From contig JAUVLX010000207.1 in the NCBI GenBank assembly GCA_030600525.1, positions 1 through 6,357 of the forward strand: a stretch of 6,357 nucleotides of DNA, in the 5' to 3' direction. The translations under genes were made by a program, and so were the position numbers. Below are positions 1-5,766 of this stretch, piece after piece. Source of the stretch: Desulfobulbus sp. (GTDB lineage: Bacteria; Desulfobacterota; Desulfobulbia; Desulfobulbales; Desulfobulbaceae). The notes beneath the pieces are model-generated. The model searched no databases, was not told the DNA's origin, and was given only the letters and a program-made list of their open reading frames with translations. Positions within the stretch are counted from its first letter, which is position 1. The number at the start of each line of letters is the position of its first letter.

Positions 1-1
1 G

Positions 2-235
2 GCGGATTGTGACACCGCAATCGCCTACTTGGAACTTGCCCTCCCTTCATTTGGGTTAGGCAGTTGCTGGGCAGGGTATGTGACGTTCGCGGTTAATCAA
101 TGGCCGCCGCTTGCTGAATTTCTCGGTGTGCAGGATGAACATCAGGTACAAGGCGCTGTTATGGTGGGATATCCTAAATTTACCTACAAACGAATACCGG
201 AGAGGAACAAAGCTGACATCGTCTTCTTCAAGTAA
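2..235 (+). CDS. Nitroreductase-family flavoprotein, C-terminal fragment
   Basis: Only the last 77 residues are in the window; the reading frame is open from base 2 and ends at TAA 233-235. The fragment begins ADCDTAIAYLELAL and contains GLGSCWAGY, NQWPPL and AVMVGYPKFTYKRIPER. These match, from memory, the C-terminal end of FMN-dependent nitroreductases, in particular the group with an N-terminal two-[4Fe-4S] ferredoxin domain that is common in anaerobes. In the family the GLG-CWAG segment helps form the FMN pocket, and the GYP-YKR-PER segment is the conserved tail. Such proteins are cytoplasmic NAD(P)H- or ferredoxin-linked reductases of unknown natural substrate. Whether this copy has the ferredoxin domain cannot be seen. 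A TTG at base 29 could be mistaken for a start, but the homologous sequence clearly continues upstream of it, so the gene is cut by the window edge and is not a short gene. Confidence 0.85.
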   Translation, partial: ADCDTAIAYLELALPSFGLGSCWAGYVTFAVNQWPPLAEFLGVQDEHQVQGAVMVGYPKFTYKRIPERNKADIVFFK

Positions 236-310
236 ATAGCGGGAAGAAAAAATAACTGCACCGAGCAAGGGAGTAACTTTAACCTGCCCTCTCCATGCTG
301 GTTGCCCTTA

Positions 311-409
311 ACCCGAATTTCTCATGAGCATTTTGTCATTTTTGAAAAATTTTGTAATTTCAATCTCATACAGTTAAAGTTAATGAGATATAAAATGAAC
401 AAAATGCTC
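311..409. repeat. AT-rich palindromic element, related to the hairpin at 3957-4026
   Basis: The outer arms GAGCATTTTGT (326-336) and ACAAAATGCTC (399-409) are perfect 11-base inverted repeats. The pairing can be extended inward by about six bases if one base is bulged. Inside lie an odd palindrome ATTTTT-G-AAAAAT (338-350), a second small inverted repeat ATCTCAT (363-369) and ATGAGAT (383-389), and an imperfect 12-base direct repeat (330-341 and 349-360, 11 of 12 equal). The left end also carries the 8-base palindrome CTCATGAG (321-328). The left half, roughly 311-357, aligns with the left half of the hairpin at 3957-4026 over the same order of motifs: CCC, a T-rich stretch, CTCAT, CATT-TGT, then a GAA-AAATT block. 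That suggests two diverged copies of one repeat family. No transposase is present. Confidence 0.55.
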
Positions 410-572
410 ACCAAAGGTCAGTCCATGCGGCACCATCTTCTTCAGTATTTTGGCAGTAAATATAGCCTACTATGATTCACTACCAAAAACTTTGAACCTG
501 CCACCGCCTGAACTGATGAGAAATCCGGGTTAAAAGCAGTGAAATGTCGATCGTAAAGTTGACCTACAAAAT

Positions 573-580
573 GAAGAGGA
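573..580 (+). promoter_or_regulatory. Ribosome binding site of the zinc-ribbon gene
   Basis: GAAGAGGA lies directly before the ATG at 584. The gap is only about three bases, shorter than usual, but no better start is present in this frame and the Cys motif begins only a few residues later. Confidence 0.45.
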
Positions 581-583
581 TCC

Positions 584-811
584 ATGGCTGAGTATACTAC
601 AAAGAAGTGTCCGGAATGTGGCCAGCAGTTACGATTTCCTAAAAACATTGGGGGAATGCTTATGGCCTGCCCTTCATGTGGGCAAAAATTTTCTTCTGAC
701 TTTAAACTGGGGAACGGCAAAGGAACGGCACCTCAAGGAATAGTAATAACAGTCTTTGAGATGCCGTATAAGGTGGTAAGCAGTATTGCCCGGTTTTTTC
801 TTTCTAGATAA
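584..811 (+). CDS. Small zinc-ribbon protein
   Basis: A 75-residue protein with two knuckles, CPECG (Cys9, Cys12) and CPSCG (Cys29, Cys32), separated by 16 residues. This is the usual layout of a single Cys4 zinc ribbon of the kind that appears in many delta-proteobacterial proteins with the pattern CP-CG-x-LR-P. The zinc ribbon fills the first half (about residues 7-40). The second half has no known domain. After a short polar linker (GNGKGTAPQG) there is a hydrophobic, probably amphipathic stretch (GIVITVFEMPYKVVSSIARFF) that ends in SR, which could touch a membrane or a partner protein. There is no signal peptide, so it is probably cytoplasmic. In other proteins this ribbon is often an N-terminal module in front of membrane or regulatory domains, so this gene may be a stand-alone version or a shortened relative. 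The function is unknown. Confidence 0.72.
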   Translation: MAEYTTKKCPECGQQLRFPKNIGGMLMACPSCGQKFSSDFKLGNGKGTAPQGIVITVFEMPYKVVSSIARFFLSR

Positions 812-928
812 GTAATAACTTTGACGAAACCCTCTAACTCAAGACCTCTCCTCTCTATCAGCCCAGCAAGAAGATGGTTATATTCACACCAATTGTCCGA
901 GACCACTATACTTGCAAGATAGGTTACC

Positions 929-935
929 AAGGGGA
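929..935 (+). promoter_or_regulatory. Ribosome binding site of the SGNH hydrolase gene
   Basis: AAGGGGA ends five bases before the ATG at 941. It is a good purine-rich site at normal spacing and supports this start, which also places the catalytic GDSL block at residue 8 as is usual for the family. Confidence 0.7.
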
Positions 936-940
936 CTCCA

Positions 941-1537
941 ATGAAAAGATTAGCCTGTATGGGAGACAGCCTCACCGAGGGGGCAGACCTGGTCAAGGGG
1001 CACACCTGGCCGTCTCTTGTTGGCAACGCATGTGCTCTTGATGTTTCAAATTTCGGTATCGGCGGTGATACCACACAAGGGATGCTTTCCCGATTTTACC
1101 CAGAAGTAATACAACTCAAACCCGACTATGTGTTTATTATGGGCGGCACAAATGATCTGTGGTGGGATTGGGAAGTGAAAACAATCTTGGGGAACATCTT
1201 TTCAATGTGTTTTCAGGCGAGATACCACGACATCACACCTGTTATTGGTCTGCCGATGCCTATCGATGTGGAAACTGCCCAAAAAGCTGACTTCTCTGGT
1301 CCGCTTCAAGGGTATGAAAGATTGGTAGAAACACTGGCTGATCTAGTCGACAAACTTACAACATACGCTATTGACAGTGAAATACCGGTGGTTGATTTAC
1401 ACCAACCGTTCCTCGGTGACGACCAAAAAGCTGAGAGTAGTATGTTCCTTGACGACGGACTCCATCCCAACCAGAAAGGACACCAGCTGATTGCTGACAG
1501 TGTCACACGCTCCTTTAGAGAAATATTTCGATTTTAA
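941..1537 (+). CDS. SGNH/GDSL-family hydrolase (esterase-like)
   Basis: A 198-residue protein of the SGNH hydrolase fold, of the length typical for single-domain members. Block I is GDSLTEG with the nucleophile Ser10. Block II is NFGIGGDTT with the oxyanion glycine near residue 41. Block III is GGTND with Asn71. Block V is DGLHPN with Asp172 and His175, which complete the Ser-Asp-His triad. All four signature residues are therefore present and the enzyme should be active. These enzymes cleave ester bonds (lysophospholipids, acyl thioesters, acetylated sugars); the sequence does not tell which. There is no signal peptide or lipobox, so it is predicted to be cytoplasmic, like TesA-related and lysophospholipase-like relatives that lack an export signal. 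It has its own good ribosome binding site and is separated by about 130 bases from the gene before and 72 from the gene after, so co-transcription is possible but not shown. Confidence 0.88.
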   Translation: MKRLACMGDSLTEGADLVKGHTWPSLVGNACALDVSNFGIGGDTTQGMLSRFYPEVIQLKPDYVFIMGGTNDLWWDWEVKTILGNIFSMCFQARYHDITPVIGLPMPIDVETAQKADFSGPLQGYERLVETLADLVDKLTTYAIDSEIPVVDLHQPFLGDDQKAESSMFLDDGLHPNQKGHQLIADSVTRSFREIFRF

Positions 1538-1609
1538 AATGGGATAGTCGACATTCTGCCTCCTAAACCAGTCCTGACCTAAGATTTAATAACTTTTTAA
1601 GGTTTATTC

Positions 1610-2368
1610 ATGGATCAAACAATTCAGCAAAAAATAATCAGCTTGATGGCCCCTGTTGCTGCAGGTCTTACGGTGGCCGATGTACGTATTGGCCTGATTT
1701 ATACCAGTGTAAGGCTTGATAACGGAAACACAGGCGTTGCATGGACCGGTCAAAAAAAATCCGGCGGCTGTGGGCAACAACCAAAAGCAGGAACACTTGT
1801 AGGAAGACCGGCCGAAGAACTGCTTCATATGCTGGCTGTTACCGATAGCCCCCTTTCCAAAACAATCGGCCTTGCCACTGCCAATGCTCTTACAGCTGAT
1901 ATTCCCCGTCCGGAAACCGTTTCAGATGAAATTTTAGAACTTATTGATATTCAGCCATCTGAGCATGTTGCCATGGTAGGTTTTTTTGGTCCTTTGGTTC
2001 CACGACTTCGTCAGACCGGATGCCGCCTGGATATCCAGGAACTGAAAAGTGACAAGCCCGGTACCATTTCTCCCGATGAGGGTCGTTCCTCTCTAGCCGC
2101 ATGCGACGTTGCCCTAATCACTGCCACCTCCATAATCACCGATACTCTAGATGAATTACTCTCCGATCTTGGAAATACTCGTGCCATAGTCATTCTTGGG
2201 CCATCGTCTTTCATGGGGCCAGAGGTTTTCTCCGGGACACCGGTAACCCATATTGCTGGTGCCAGGGTGCGAAATTCGTCGGCGGTGGAAAGGATTGTTT
2301 CGGAAGGCGGCGGAACGAAGATATTGAAAAAGCATATGGAGTTTGAAACCATCTGCCTTAACCCTTAA
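1610..2368 (+). CDS. DUF4213/DUF364 domain protein (putative heavy-metal chelation family)
   Basis: A 252-residue protein with the two-domain layout of the DUF4213-DUF364 family. The N-terminal part (about residues 1-90) carries the DUF4213-like segment GLIYTSVRL-NG-TGVAWT (residues 28-46) and a Gly/Cys-containing loop followed by GTLVGRPAEELL. The C-terminal part (about 105-245) is the DUF364 Rossmann-like domain, with VGFFGPL at 123-129 and VILGPSSFMGPEVF from 194. Pfam labels both domains as putative heavy-metal chelation. A structure from Desulfitobacterium is known, but as far as I recall no reaction has been shown. Members are frequent in strict anaerobes and often lie near metal or corrinoid genes; no such gene is seen here. 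It has no export signal and should be cytoplasmic. The start at 1610 follows a modest site, TAAGG at 1598-1602, at a spacing of seven bases. A terminator-like hairpin lies downstream at 2446-2472. Confidence 0.85.
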   Translation: MDQTIQQKIISLMAPVAAGLTVADVRIGLIYTSVRLDNGNTGVAWTGQKKSGGCGQQPKAGTLVGRPAEELLHMLAVTDSPLSKTIGLATANALTADIPRPETVSDEILELIDIQPSEHVAMVGFFGPLVPRLRQTGCRLDIQELKSDKPGTISPDEGRSSLAACDVALITATSIITDTLDELLSDLGNTRAIVILGPSSFMGPEVFSGTPVTHIAGARVRNSSAVERIVSEGGGTKILKKHMEFETICLNP

Positions 2369-2445
2369 AATTTACACCCCATACTGCTCAGCAACCTTAT
2401 CAGGACACTCTCTTGATCAGCAAAGATTGGCAGGACAAAGAGACA

Positions 2446-2472
2446 CTTACAGAGTATAGTGTAAGCTTTTTT
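2446..2472 (+). terminator. Weak intrinsic terminator between the DUF364 gene and tyrS
   Basis: CTTACA (2446-2451) pairs with TGTAAG (2460-2465) around an 8-base loop, followed by C and six T (2467-2472). The stem is short and AT-rich, so termination may be partial. Its place, 78 bases after one stop codon and 64 bases before the tyrS start, fits either the end of the upstream unit or a leader attenuator. I see no T-box motif in the leader. Confidence 0.45.
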
Positions 2473-2536
2473 CCAGATCAAATATGGAGTCATCTTTCTC
2501 AAAAACCATAAACAAATAACTTACGATTACAGAACA

Positions 2537-3829
2537 ATGAACTTTATCAAAGAATTGACATGGCGCGGCATGATCCACGACATGAAGCCCGGAACCGAAG
2601 AGCAACTCCAAAAAGAGATGACATCAGCCTACATTGGGATTGACCCAACAGCTGACTCACTCCATATCGGTCACCTGGTAAGTGTGATGATGCTCAAACA
2701 TTTCCAAATAGCCGGCCATAAACCGTTAGCGCTTGTCGGAGGTGCAACCGGGATGATCGGCGATCCGTCGGGGAAATCGTTAGAGCGCAACCTGCTCGAC
2801 GAGAAAACCCTCCGTCATAATCAGGACTGCTTGAAGAAACAGCTCGCGAAATTTCTCGATTTTGATTCAGACGCTGCCAATGCCGCTGAGCTGGTAAATA
2901 ATTACGACTGGATGAAAGACTTCAGCTTTTTGGAGTTTATCCGCGATATTGGCAAGCATATTACCGTGAATTATATGATGGCCAAGGACAGCGTAAAATC
3001 ACGTTTAGGCGAAGATGCCAAGATGGGAATGTCCTTTACCGAATTTTCGTACCAGTTGGTTCAGGGAGCCGATTTTTTACACTTGTACCGGGAGAAGAAC
3101 TGCAGATTACAGATGGGCGGGTCTGACCAATGGGGAAACATCACTACCGGCACAGAACTTATCCGCCGCAAAGAAAGCGGTGATGCCTTTGCCCTTACAT
3201 GCCCGCTGATAACCAAAGCTGATGGCGGTAAATTTGGAAAAACAGAAAGAGGTAATGTCTGGCTTGATCCGAAACTGACCACACCGTACAAATTTTACCA
3301 GTTTTGGCTTAATGTGTCTGATGCTGATGCAGAGAAATATATTAAAATATTCACCCTCCTCAGCAAAGAAGAAGTGAGTGAGCTGGTAAAAGAGCAGGAA
3401 GATGCACCGCATCTTCGACCATTGCAGAAACGGTTGGCAAAAGAAGTTACTTGCATGGTTCATGACGAAGAAGAGTACGACAAAGCTGTGGAAGCCTCAC
3501 AGATCCTTTTTGGCAAAGCGACCACTGAAAGCCTGGCAAAGCTGGATAAAGAAACCTTTCTTGCAGTATTCGAAGGGGTGCCGACTTTTGAGATTGACCG
3601 CACCAAACTCGATGCCGGAGTGCCGATCATTGAATTACTTGCTGCTGAGACTGCTGTTTTCCCAAGTAAAGGCGAAGCGCGCCGTACGATAAAAGGGAAC
3701 GGGCTCAGCTTAAACAAAGCAAAGCTGACTGATCAGGAGTACTCGGTTACGACGTCGGACCTGATCAGTGAAGCATACGTACTGGTGCAGAAAGGCAAGA
3801 AAAATTACTACATTATCGAAGCTGTGTAA
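2537..3829 (+). CDS. tyrS: Tyrosyl-tRNA synthetase
   Basis: A 430-residue class Ic aminoacyl-tRNA synthetase that charges tRNA-Tyr with tyrosine in the cytoplasm, using ATP. The HIGH signature is intact (HIGH at residues 43-46, within DSLHIGHLV). The KMSKS-type loop is KFGKT (232-236), the usual form in bacterial TyrRS. Further core motifs are GGATGMIGDPSGKS, QMGGSDQWGNI and the Rossmann-fold element YIGIDPTADS. The C-terminal end (about 360-430, including FPSKGEARR-I and SLNK-K) is an S4-type RNA-binding domain that contacts the tRNA. The length is normal. The start is chosen because homologues begin with the same MNF-x-EL-WRGMIHDM segment, although no Shine-Dalgarno sequence is visible within 20 bases upstream. 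Several stretches resemble, from memory, the TyrRS of Bacteroidetes more than typical proteobacterial ones, which suggests old horizontal transfer. The gene is flanked by terminator-like hairpins on both sides and is probably a single-gene unit. Confidence 0.97.
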   Translation: MNFIKELTWRGMIHDMKPGTEEQLQKEMTSAYIGIDPTADSLHIGHLVSVMMLKHFQIAGHKPLALVGGATGMIGDPSGKSLERNLLDEKTLRHNQDCLKKQLAKFLDFDSDAANAAELVNNYDWMKDFSFLEFIRDIGKHITVNYMMAKDSVKSRLGEDAKMGMSFTEFSYQLVQGADFLHLYREKNCRLQMGGSDQWGNITTGTELIRRKESGDAFALTCPLITKADGGKFGKTERGNVWLDPKLTTPYKFYQFWLNVSDADAEKYIKIFTLLSKEEVSELVKEQEDAPHLRPLQKRLAKEVTCMVHDEEEYDKAVEASQILFGKATTESLAKLDKETFLAVFEGVPTFEIDRTKLDAGVPIIELLAAETAVFPSKGEARRTIKGNGLSLNKAKLTDQEYSVTTSDLISEAYVLVQKGKKNYYIIEAV

Positions 3830-3846
3830 CCGGCTTGAGCCTTTTA

Positions 3847-3880
3847 AAGAGAGCTGCTCAAATGTGCAGCTCTCTTGTTT
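3847..3880 (+). terminator. Intrinsic terminator after tyrS
   Basis: AAGAGAGCTGC (3847-3857) and GCAGCTCTCTT (3866-3876) form a perfect 11-base-pair stem with an 8-base loop. It lies 17 bases after the tyrS stop codon. The T tract is weak (GTTT), but the strong stem and the position make this the probable end of the tyrS transcript. Confidence 0.75.
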
Positions 3881-3956
3881 CGAATACTGCTGCGTGCCAC
3901 CACCAGCAGACCCAGCAAGATTGCCCCACCTCGAATAAAGACACCCCACGGTTTTT

Positions 3957-4026
3957 AGCCCTGATTCCTCATAAACATTGTGTGCAATTGAACAAATTGT
4001 CACAATGTTTATGAAAAACCAGGGCT
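3957..4026. repeat. 70-base near-perfect hairpin, repeat-like element
   Basis: A left arm at 3957-3982 (begins AGCCCTGATTCCTCATAAAC) and a right arm at 4001-4026 (ends AAAAACCAGGGCT) pair at 23 of 26 positions. The tip continues with CAATT (3985-3989) pairing with AATTG (3995-3999) around GAACA. The whole element can fold into one long stem-loop. Its motif order matches the left half of the element at 311-409, so it is probably a dispersed palindromic repeat (REP- or MITE-like). There is no poly-T after it, so it is a poor terminator. It ends 29 bases before the start codon of the next gene. A poor promoter-like pair, TTGAAC (3988-3993) and TATGAA (4010-4015) with a 16-base spacer, lies inside it and could drive that gene. 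Confidence 0.75.
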
Positions 4027-4042
4027 GATCATTTTAAATTAT

Positions 4043-4049
4043 AGAAGGA
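4043..4049 (+). promoter_or_regulatory. Ribosome binding site of the NifX-like gene
   Basis: AGAAGGA stands six bases before ATG 4056 and fixes the start. It lies between the long hairpin and the start codon. Confidence 0.7.
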
Positions 4050-4055
4050 ACACTC

Positions 4056-4421
4056 ATGAACATTGCCATAACAGCAGGCGACTCTACACTGGACAGCACC
4101 GTTTTCCATGAATTTTCCAGGACACCTTACCTGCTCATCGTCAATGTTGACACCATGGCATGCACCCCCATCGCGCATACCTGCACTCCTGGCTCAGATG
4201 AGCAACTGGCGCAAACTATTCTAAAACACAGGTGTGAAGCGGTTATTACCGGTAAGCTGGAGGAAAAAGCCTTTAACGTGTTGGCAGATAACGGTGTAAC
4301 CCGCTATGCTGCTGCAGATATATCAGTACGAGAGTCCCTGGAGAAAATGGATAAAAGACAGTTGGAGTTTATCCGTAACCCTGAAGGCACATCTACCTGC
4401 TCAGGCGATCACCATCATTAA
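4056..4421 (+). CDS. NifX/NifB C-terminal-type protein (dinitrogenase iron-molybdenum cofactor family)
   Basis: A 121-residue protein that fits the NifX/NafY/NifB C-terminal fold (PF02579) over nearly its full length. It has the N-terminal strand MNIAITAGDSTLDS, a segment F-EFSRTPYLLIVNVDT that corresponds to the family's FGRAPYFLI-D, and the later EAVITGKLEEKAFNVLADNGV-RYAA, which matches VITG-xG-NAF-xL-xxxGI. In nitrogen fixers this domain carries FeMo-cofactor or its precursors. In many anaerobes stand-alone members occur without nitrogenase and have no proven role. No nif genes are seen here, so a nitrogenase role should not be assumed. Cysteines (36, 43, 60, 115) and a terminal HHH (119-121) could bind a metal, but the pattern is not a known motif. 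The protein is cytoplasmic. The next gene starts 44 bases later, so the two may be one operon. The long hairpin just upstream may affect its expression. Confidence 0.82.
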   Translation: MNIAITAGDSTLDSTVFHEFSRTPYLLIVNVDTMACTPIAHTCTPGSDEQLAQTILKHRCEAVITGKLEEKAFNVLADNGVTRYAAADISVRESLEKMDKRQLEFIRNPEGTSTCSGDHHH

Positions 4422-4452
4422 TCACCACCCGTGTTGACAACAAAGCTCAACT

Positions 4453-4457
4453 GGAGG
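4453..4457 (+). promoter_or_regulatory. Ribosome binding site of the amidohydrolase lipoprotein gene
   Basis: GGAGG at a spacing of eight bases before ATG 4466. It is the strongest Shine-Dalgarno match in the window and supports a start that includes the full lipoprotein signal. Confidence 0.75.
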
Positions 4458-4465
4458 CTCCCATT

Positions 4466-5587
4466 ATGAACGATGTAACGGCAGATAAACACTCTGCATT
4501 TTGTTATTCATTCTCCATGCTCATATTGGCTGCGGTTTTTCTTTTTTCCGGTTGCAGCACCACAACTCTCCCCAAAAGGGATTTGGCTTCATTTTCACAA
4601 CCGTCGGCCTGTTACGATCGCCAGCTGGAACCTTCGACCCCCGTTGTTGATTCCCACATTCACTTTCGGGCCTTCGGAGGGAAATCCATCCCTTTTACTG
4701 AAATAAATGACTACTTCAGACAAACCACTATTCGCTTTGCTAATATTTACGGAATCGGCCAAGTGCTCCCTGCCGACTCGTCCTGTACTTACTATTTGGA
4801 CTGCCCAGGCACACCAGTGCTGCCGAGCATAAAAAATGATATGGTCAATGCCGCAAACTATGTCGAATTCCCCTCTGAAGATATACAGTTAGTGCTCTCA
4901 ATGACCTTCCCTGACATGGCAAAGCTGGAAGACGTTCAGGAAATAATTGAGCTGTACGATAAAGAATATCCAGGACTGTTTAAATGGGCAGGAGAAATAA
5001 ACCTGGTGAAACAAGCGCTTTTGCAAAATGGTCATGTTCCGGTGACAAAAGCAGATATCAACAAATGGGGTGCATTTATGGAACTGCTTCGCCAGCGCAA
5101 CATCCCGATAAATTTCCACTCAGACCTGGGCAATGATGAGAACCCCACCAAGTACCTCGGTATAATGGAATATGTGCTGCAACAATACCCCGCCAACAAA
5201 ATAGTCTGGGCCCATATGGGGTTATCAAAAGAACTTGCCCACATGGATGCAACCAGACATACCAAACTTATGGCAAGGTTGCTCAACACCTACCCCAACC
5301 TGATGCTCGATATTTCCTGGAATGTGCTCAACACGCATTACTTCAGCAAGCCGGCAATCAGAGCTGTCTATGTCGATTTTTTCAATACCTATTCCGAAAG
5401 AATTTTACCAGGAACAGATTTTGTTGCTTCAAGGAACAAAAATTTTGAGGTGTATGAAAAAGAGCTGAGTGAGACGAGTTCAATCTTACAAGACGTAGAT
5501 GACACTGCCTTTCGAAATATTGCGCTCGGTGAAAATTATTTCCGCTTTTTGAGCCTCAATTACCAGGCCCCCGATATCTGTCAATAA
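4466..5587 (+). CDS. Lipoprotein of the amidohydrolase-2 family (metal-dependent hydrolase)
   Basis: A 373-residue protein. Residues 1-30 form a lipoprotein signal: a polar start with Lys8, a hydrophobic core MLILAAVFLF and the lipobox FSGC with Cys30. Ser at +2 (no Asp) predicts sorting to the outer membrane, facing the periplasm in the simple case. The mature part is a TIM-barrel metal-dependent hydrolase of the amidohydrolase-2 (PF04909) type. It has the HxH metal motif at the end of strand 1 (VVDSHIHF, His64 and His66), His218 in INFHSDLG, His250 in IVWAHMG and Asp318 in ILPGTDF, and it ends with the usual ALGENYFRFL helix. All expected metal or catalytic residues are present, so it should be active. 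The substrate cannot be read from sequence; the family includes decarboxylases and lactone or amide hydrolases. Family members are usually cytoplasmic, so surface anchoring is notable. It probably shares a transcript with the NifX-like gene before it. Confidence 0.88.
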   Translation: MNDVTADKHSAFCYSFSMLILAAVFLFSGCSTTTLPKRDLASFSQPSACYDRQLEPSTPVVDSHIHFRAFGGKSIPFTEINDYFRQTTIRFANIYGIGQVLPADSSCTYYLDCPGTPVLPSIKNDMVNAANYVEFPSEDIQLVLSMTFPDMAKLEDVQEIIELYDKEYPGLFKWAGEINLVKQALLQNGHVPVTKADINKWGAFMELLRQRNIPINFHSDLGNDENPTKYLGIMEYVLQQYPANKIVWAHMGLSKELAHMDATRHTKLMARLLNTYPNLMLDISWNVLNTHYFSKPAIRAVYVDFFNTYSERILPGTDFVASRNKNFEVYEKELSETSSILQDVDDTAFRNIALGENYFRFLSLNYQAPDICQ

Positions 5588-5612
5588 ATGTGGTGCTGAA
5601 TGTTAGTGGTCG

Positions 5613-5628
5613 GGCACTGCAAAGTGCC
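5613..5628 (+). terminator. Small GC-rich hairpin after the amidohydrolase gene
   Basis: GGCACT and AGTGCC form a perfect six-base-pair stem closed by GCAA, a GNRA-type tetraloop. It begins 25 bases after the stop codon. There is no T tract on the + strand, so it may end or protect the transcript rather than act as a classical terminator. Confidence 0.4.
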
Positions 5629-5721
5629 ATAGAAAAAATCTGTTCCCTACCTCTGTAGTGAGAGATAAAATCTATCGCCTAATGGCGAAGACAAATAGCT
5701 GAATTTCAGGGGGGTAATCAG

Positions 5722-5766
5722 AAAAAAATGCCTACCACACTTTAAATGATTAGCGTGGTAGGTATT
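5722..5766 (-). terminator. Intrinsic terminator on the - strand, next to the tRNA remnant
   Basis: On the - strand a 12-base-pair stem (5755-5766 with 5727-5738, one G-T pair; core CCTACCAC/GTGGTAGG) runs into seven T (complement of A 5722-5728). No - strand protein gene precedes it. It starts directly at the CCA end of the tRNA remnant, so it looks like the original terminator of a tRNA gene. Confidence 0.65.

Larger units (their letters stand above)
236..583. other. Non-coding stretch with a palindromic element
   Basis: No convincing gene on either strand in these 348 bases. The middle part (311-409) is AT-rich and holds several short palindromes, described as a separate repeat. An isolated -10-like TATAAAAT lies at 389-396, but I find no matching -35 box at the right distance. 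From 410 to 583 I see nothing recognisable apart from the ribosome binding site of the next gene. Confidence 0.6.

Noticed and set aside
425..472. A short peptide reading MRHHLLQYFGSKYSLL, which recalls the YFGSK start of D12-class DNA adenine methylases
   Set aside because: It stops after 16 codons and none of the three following frames continues a methylase. The match is too short to call a pseudogene.
821..849. TTGACG as a -35 box for the SGNH hydrolase gene
   Set aside because: No -10-like hexamer follows at 15-19 bases.
733..1074. Long open frame on the - strand across the start of the SGNH hydrolase gene
   Set aside because: It is antisense to a gene with all four family motifs, shows no domain itself and covers the end of the zinc-ribbon gene.
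2011..2352. Open frame on the - strand inside the DUF364 gene
   Set aside because: Shadow of a well-supported gene; the translation has no recognisable domain.
2369..2536. T-box leader in front of tyrS
   Set aside because: The conserved T-box sequence and specifier loop are absent; only a weak hairpin with T tract is present.
3107..3463. Open frame on the - strand inside tyrS
   Set aside because: Shadow of tyrS; Phe- and Cys-rich translation typical of antisense frames.
5600..5628. A second tRNA 3' end at the left copy of TGGTCGGGC
   Set aside because: Read on the - strand, only the last nine bases match. No T-loop or T-stem is found at the proper distance, and the bases belong to a hairpin.
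5607..5720. Known riboswitch (for example a cyclic-di-GMP type) in the hairpin-rich segment
   Set aside because: The GCAA-capped stem and G-rich stretch are suggestive, but the conserved core and tetraloop receptor of such riboswitches are not recognisable.
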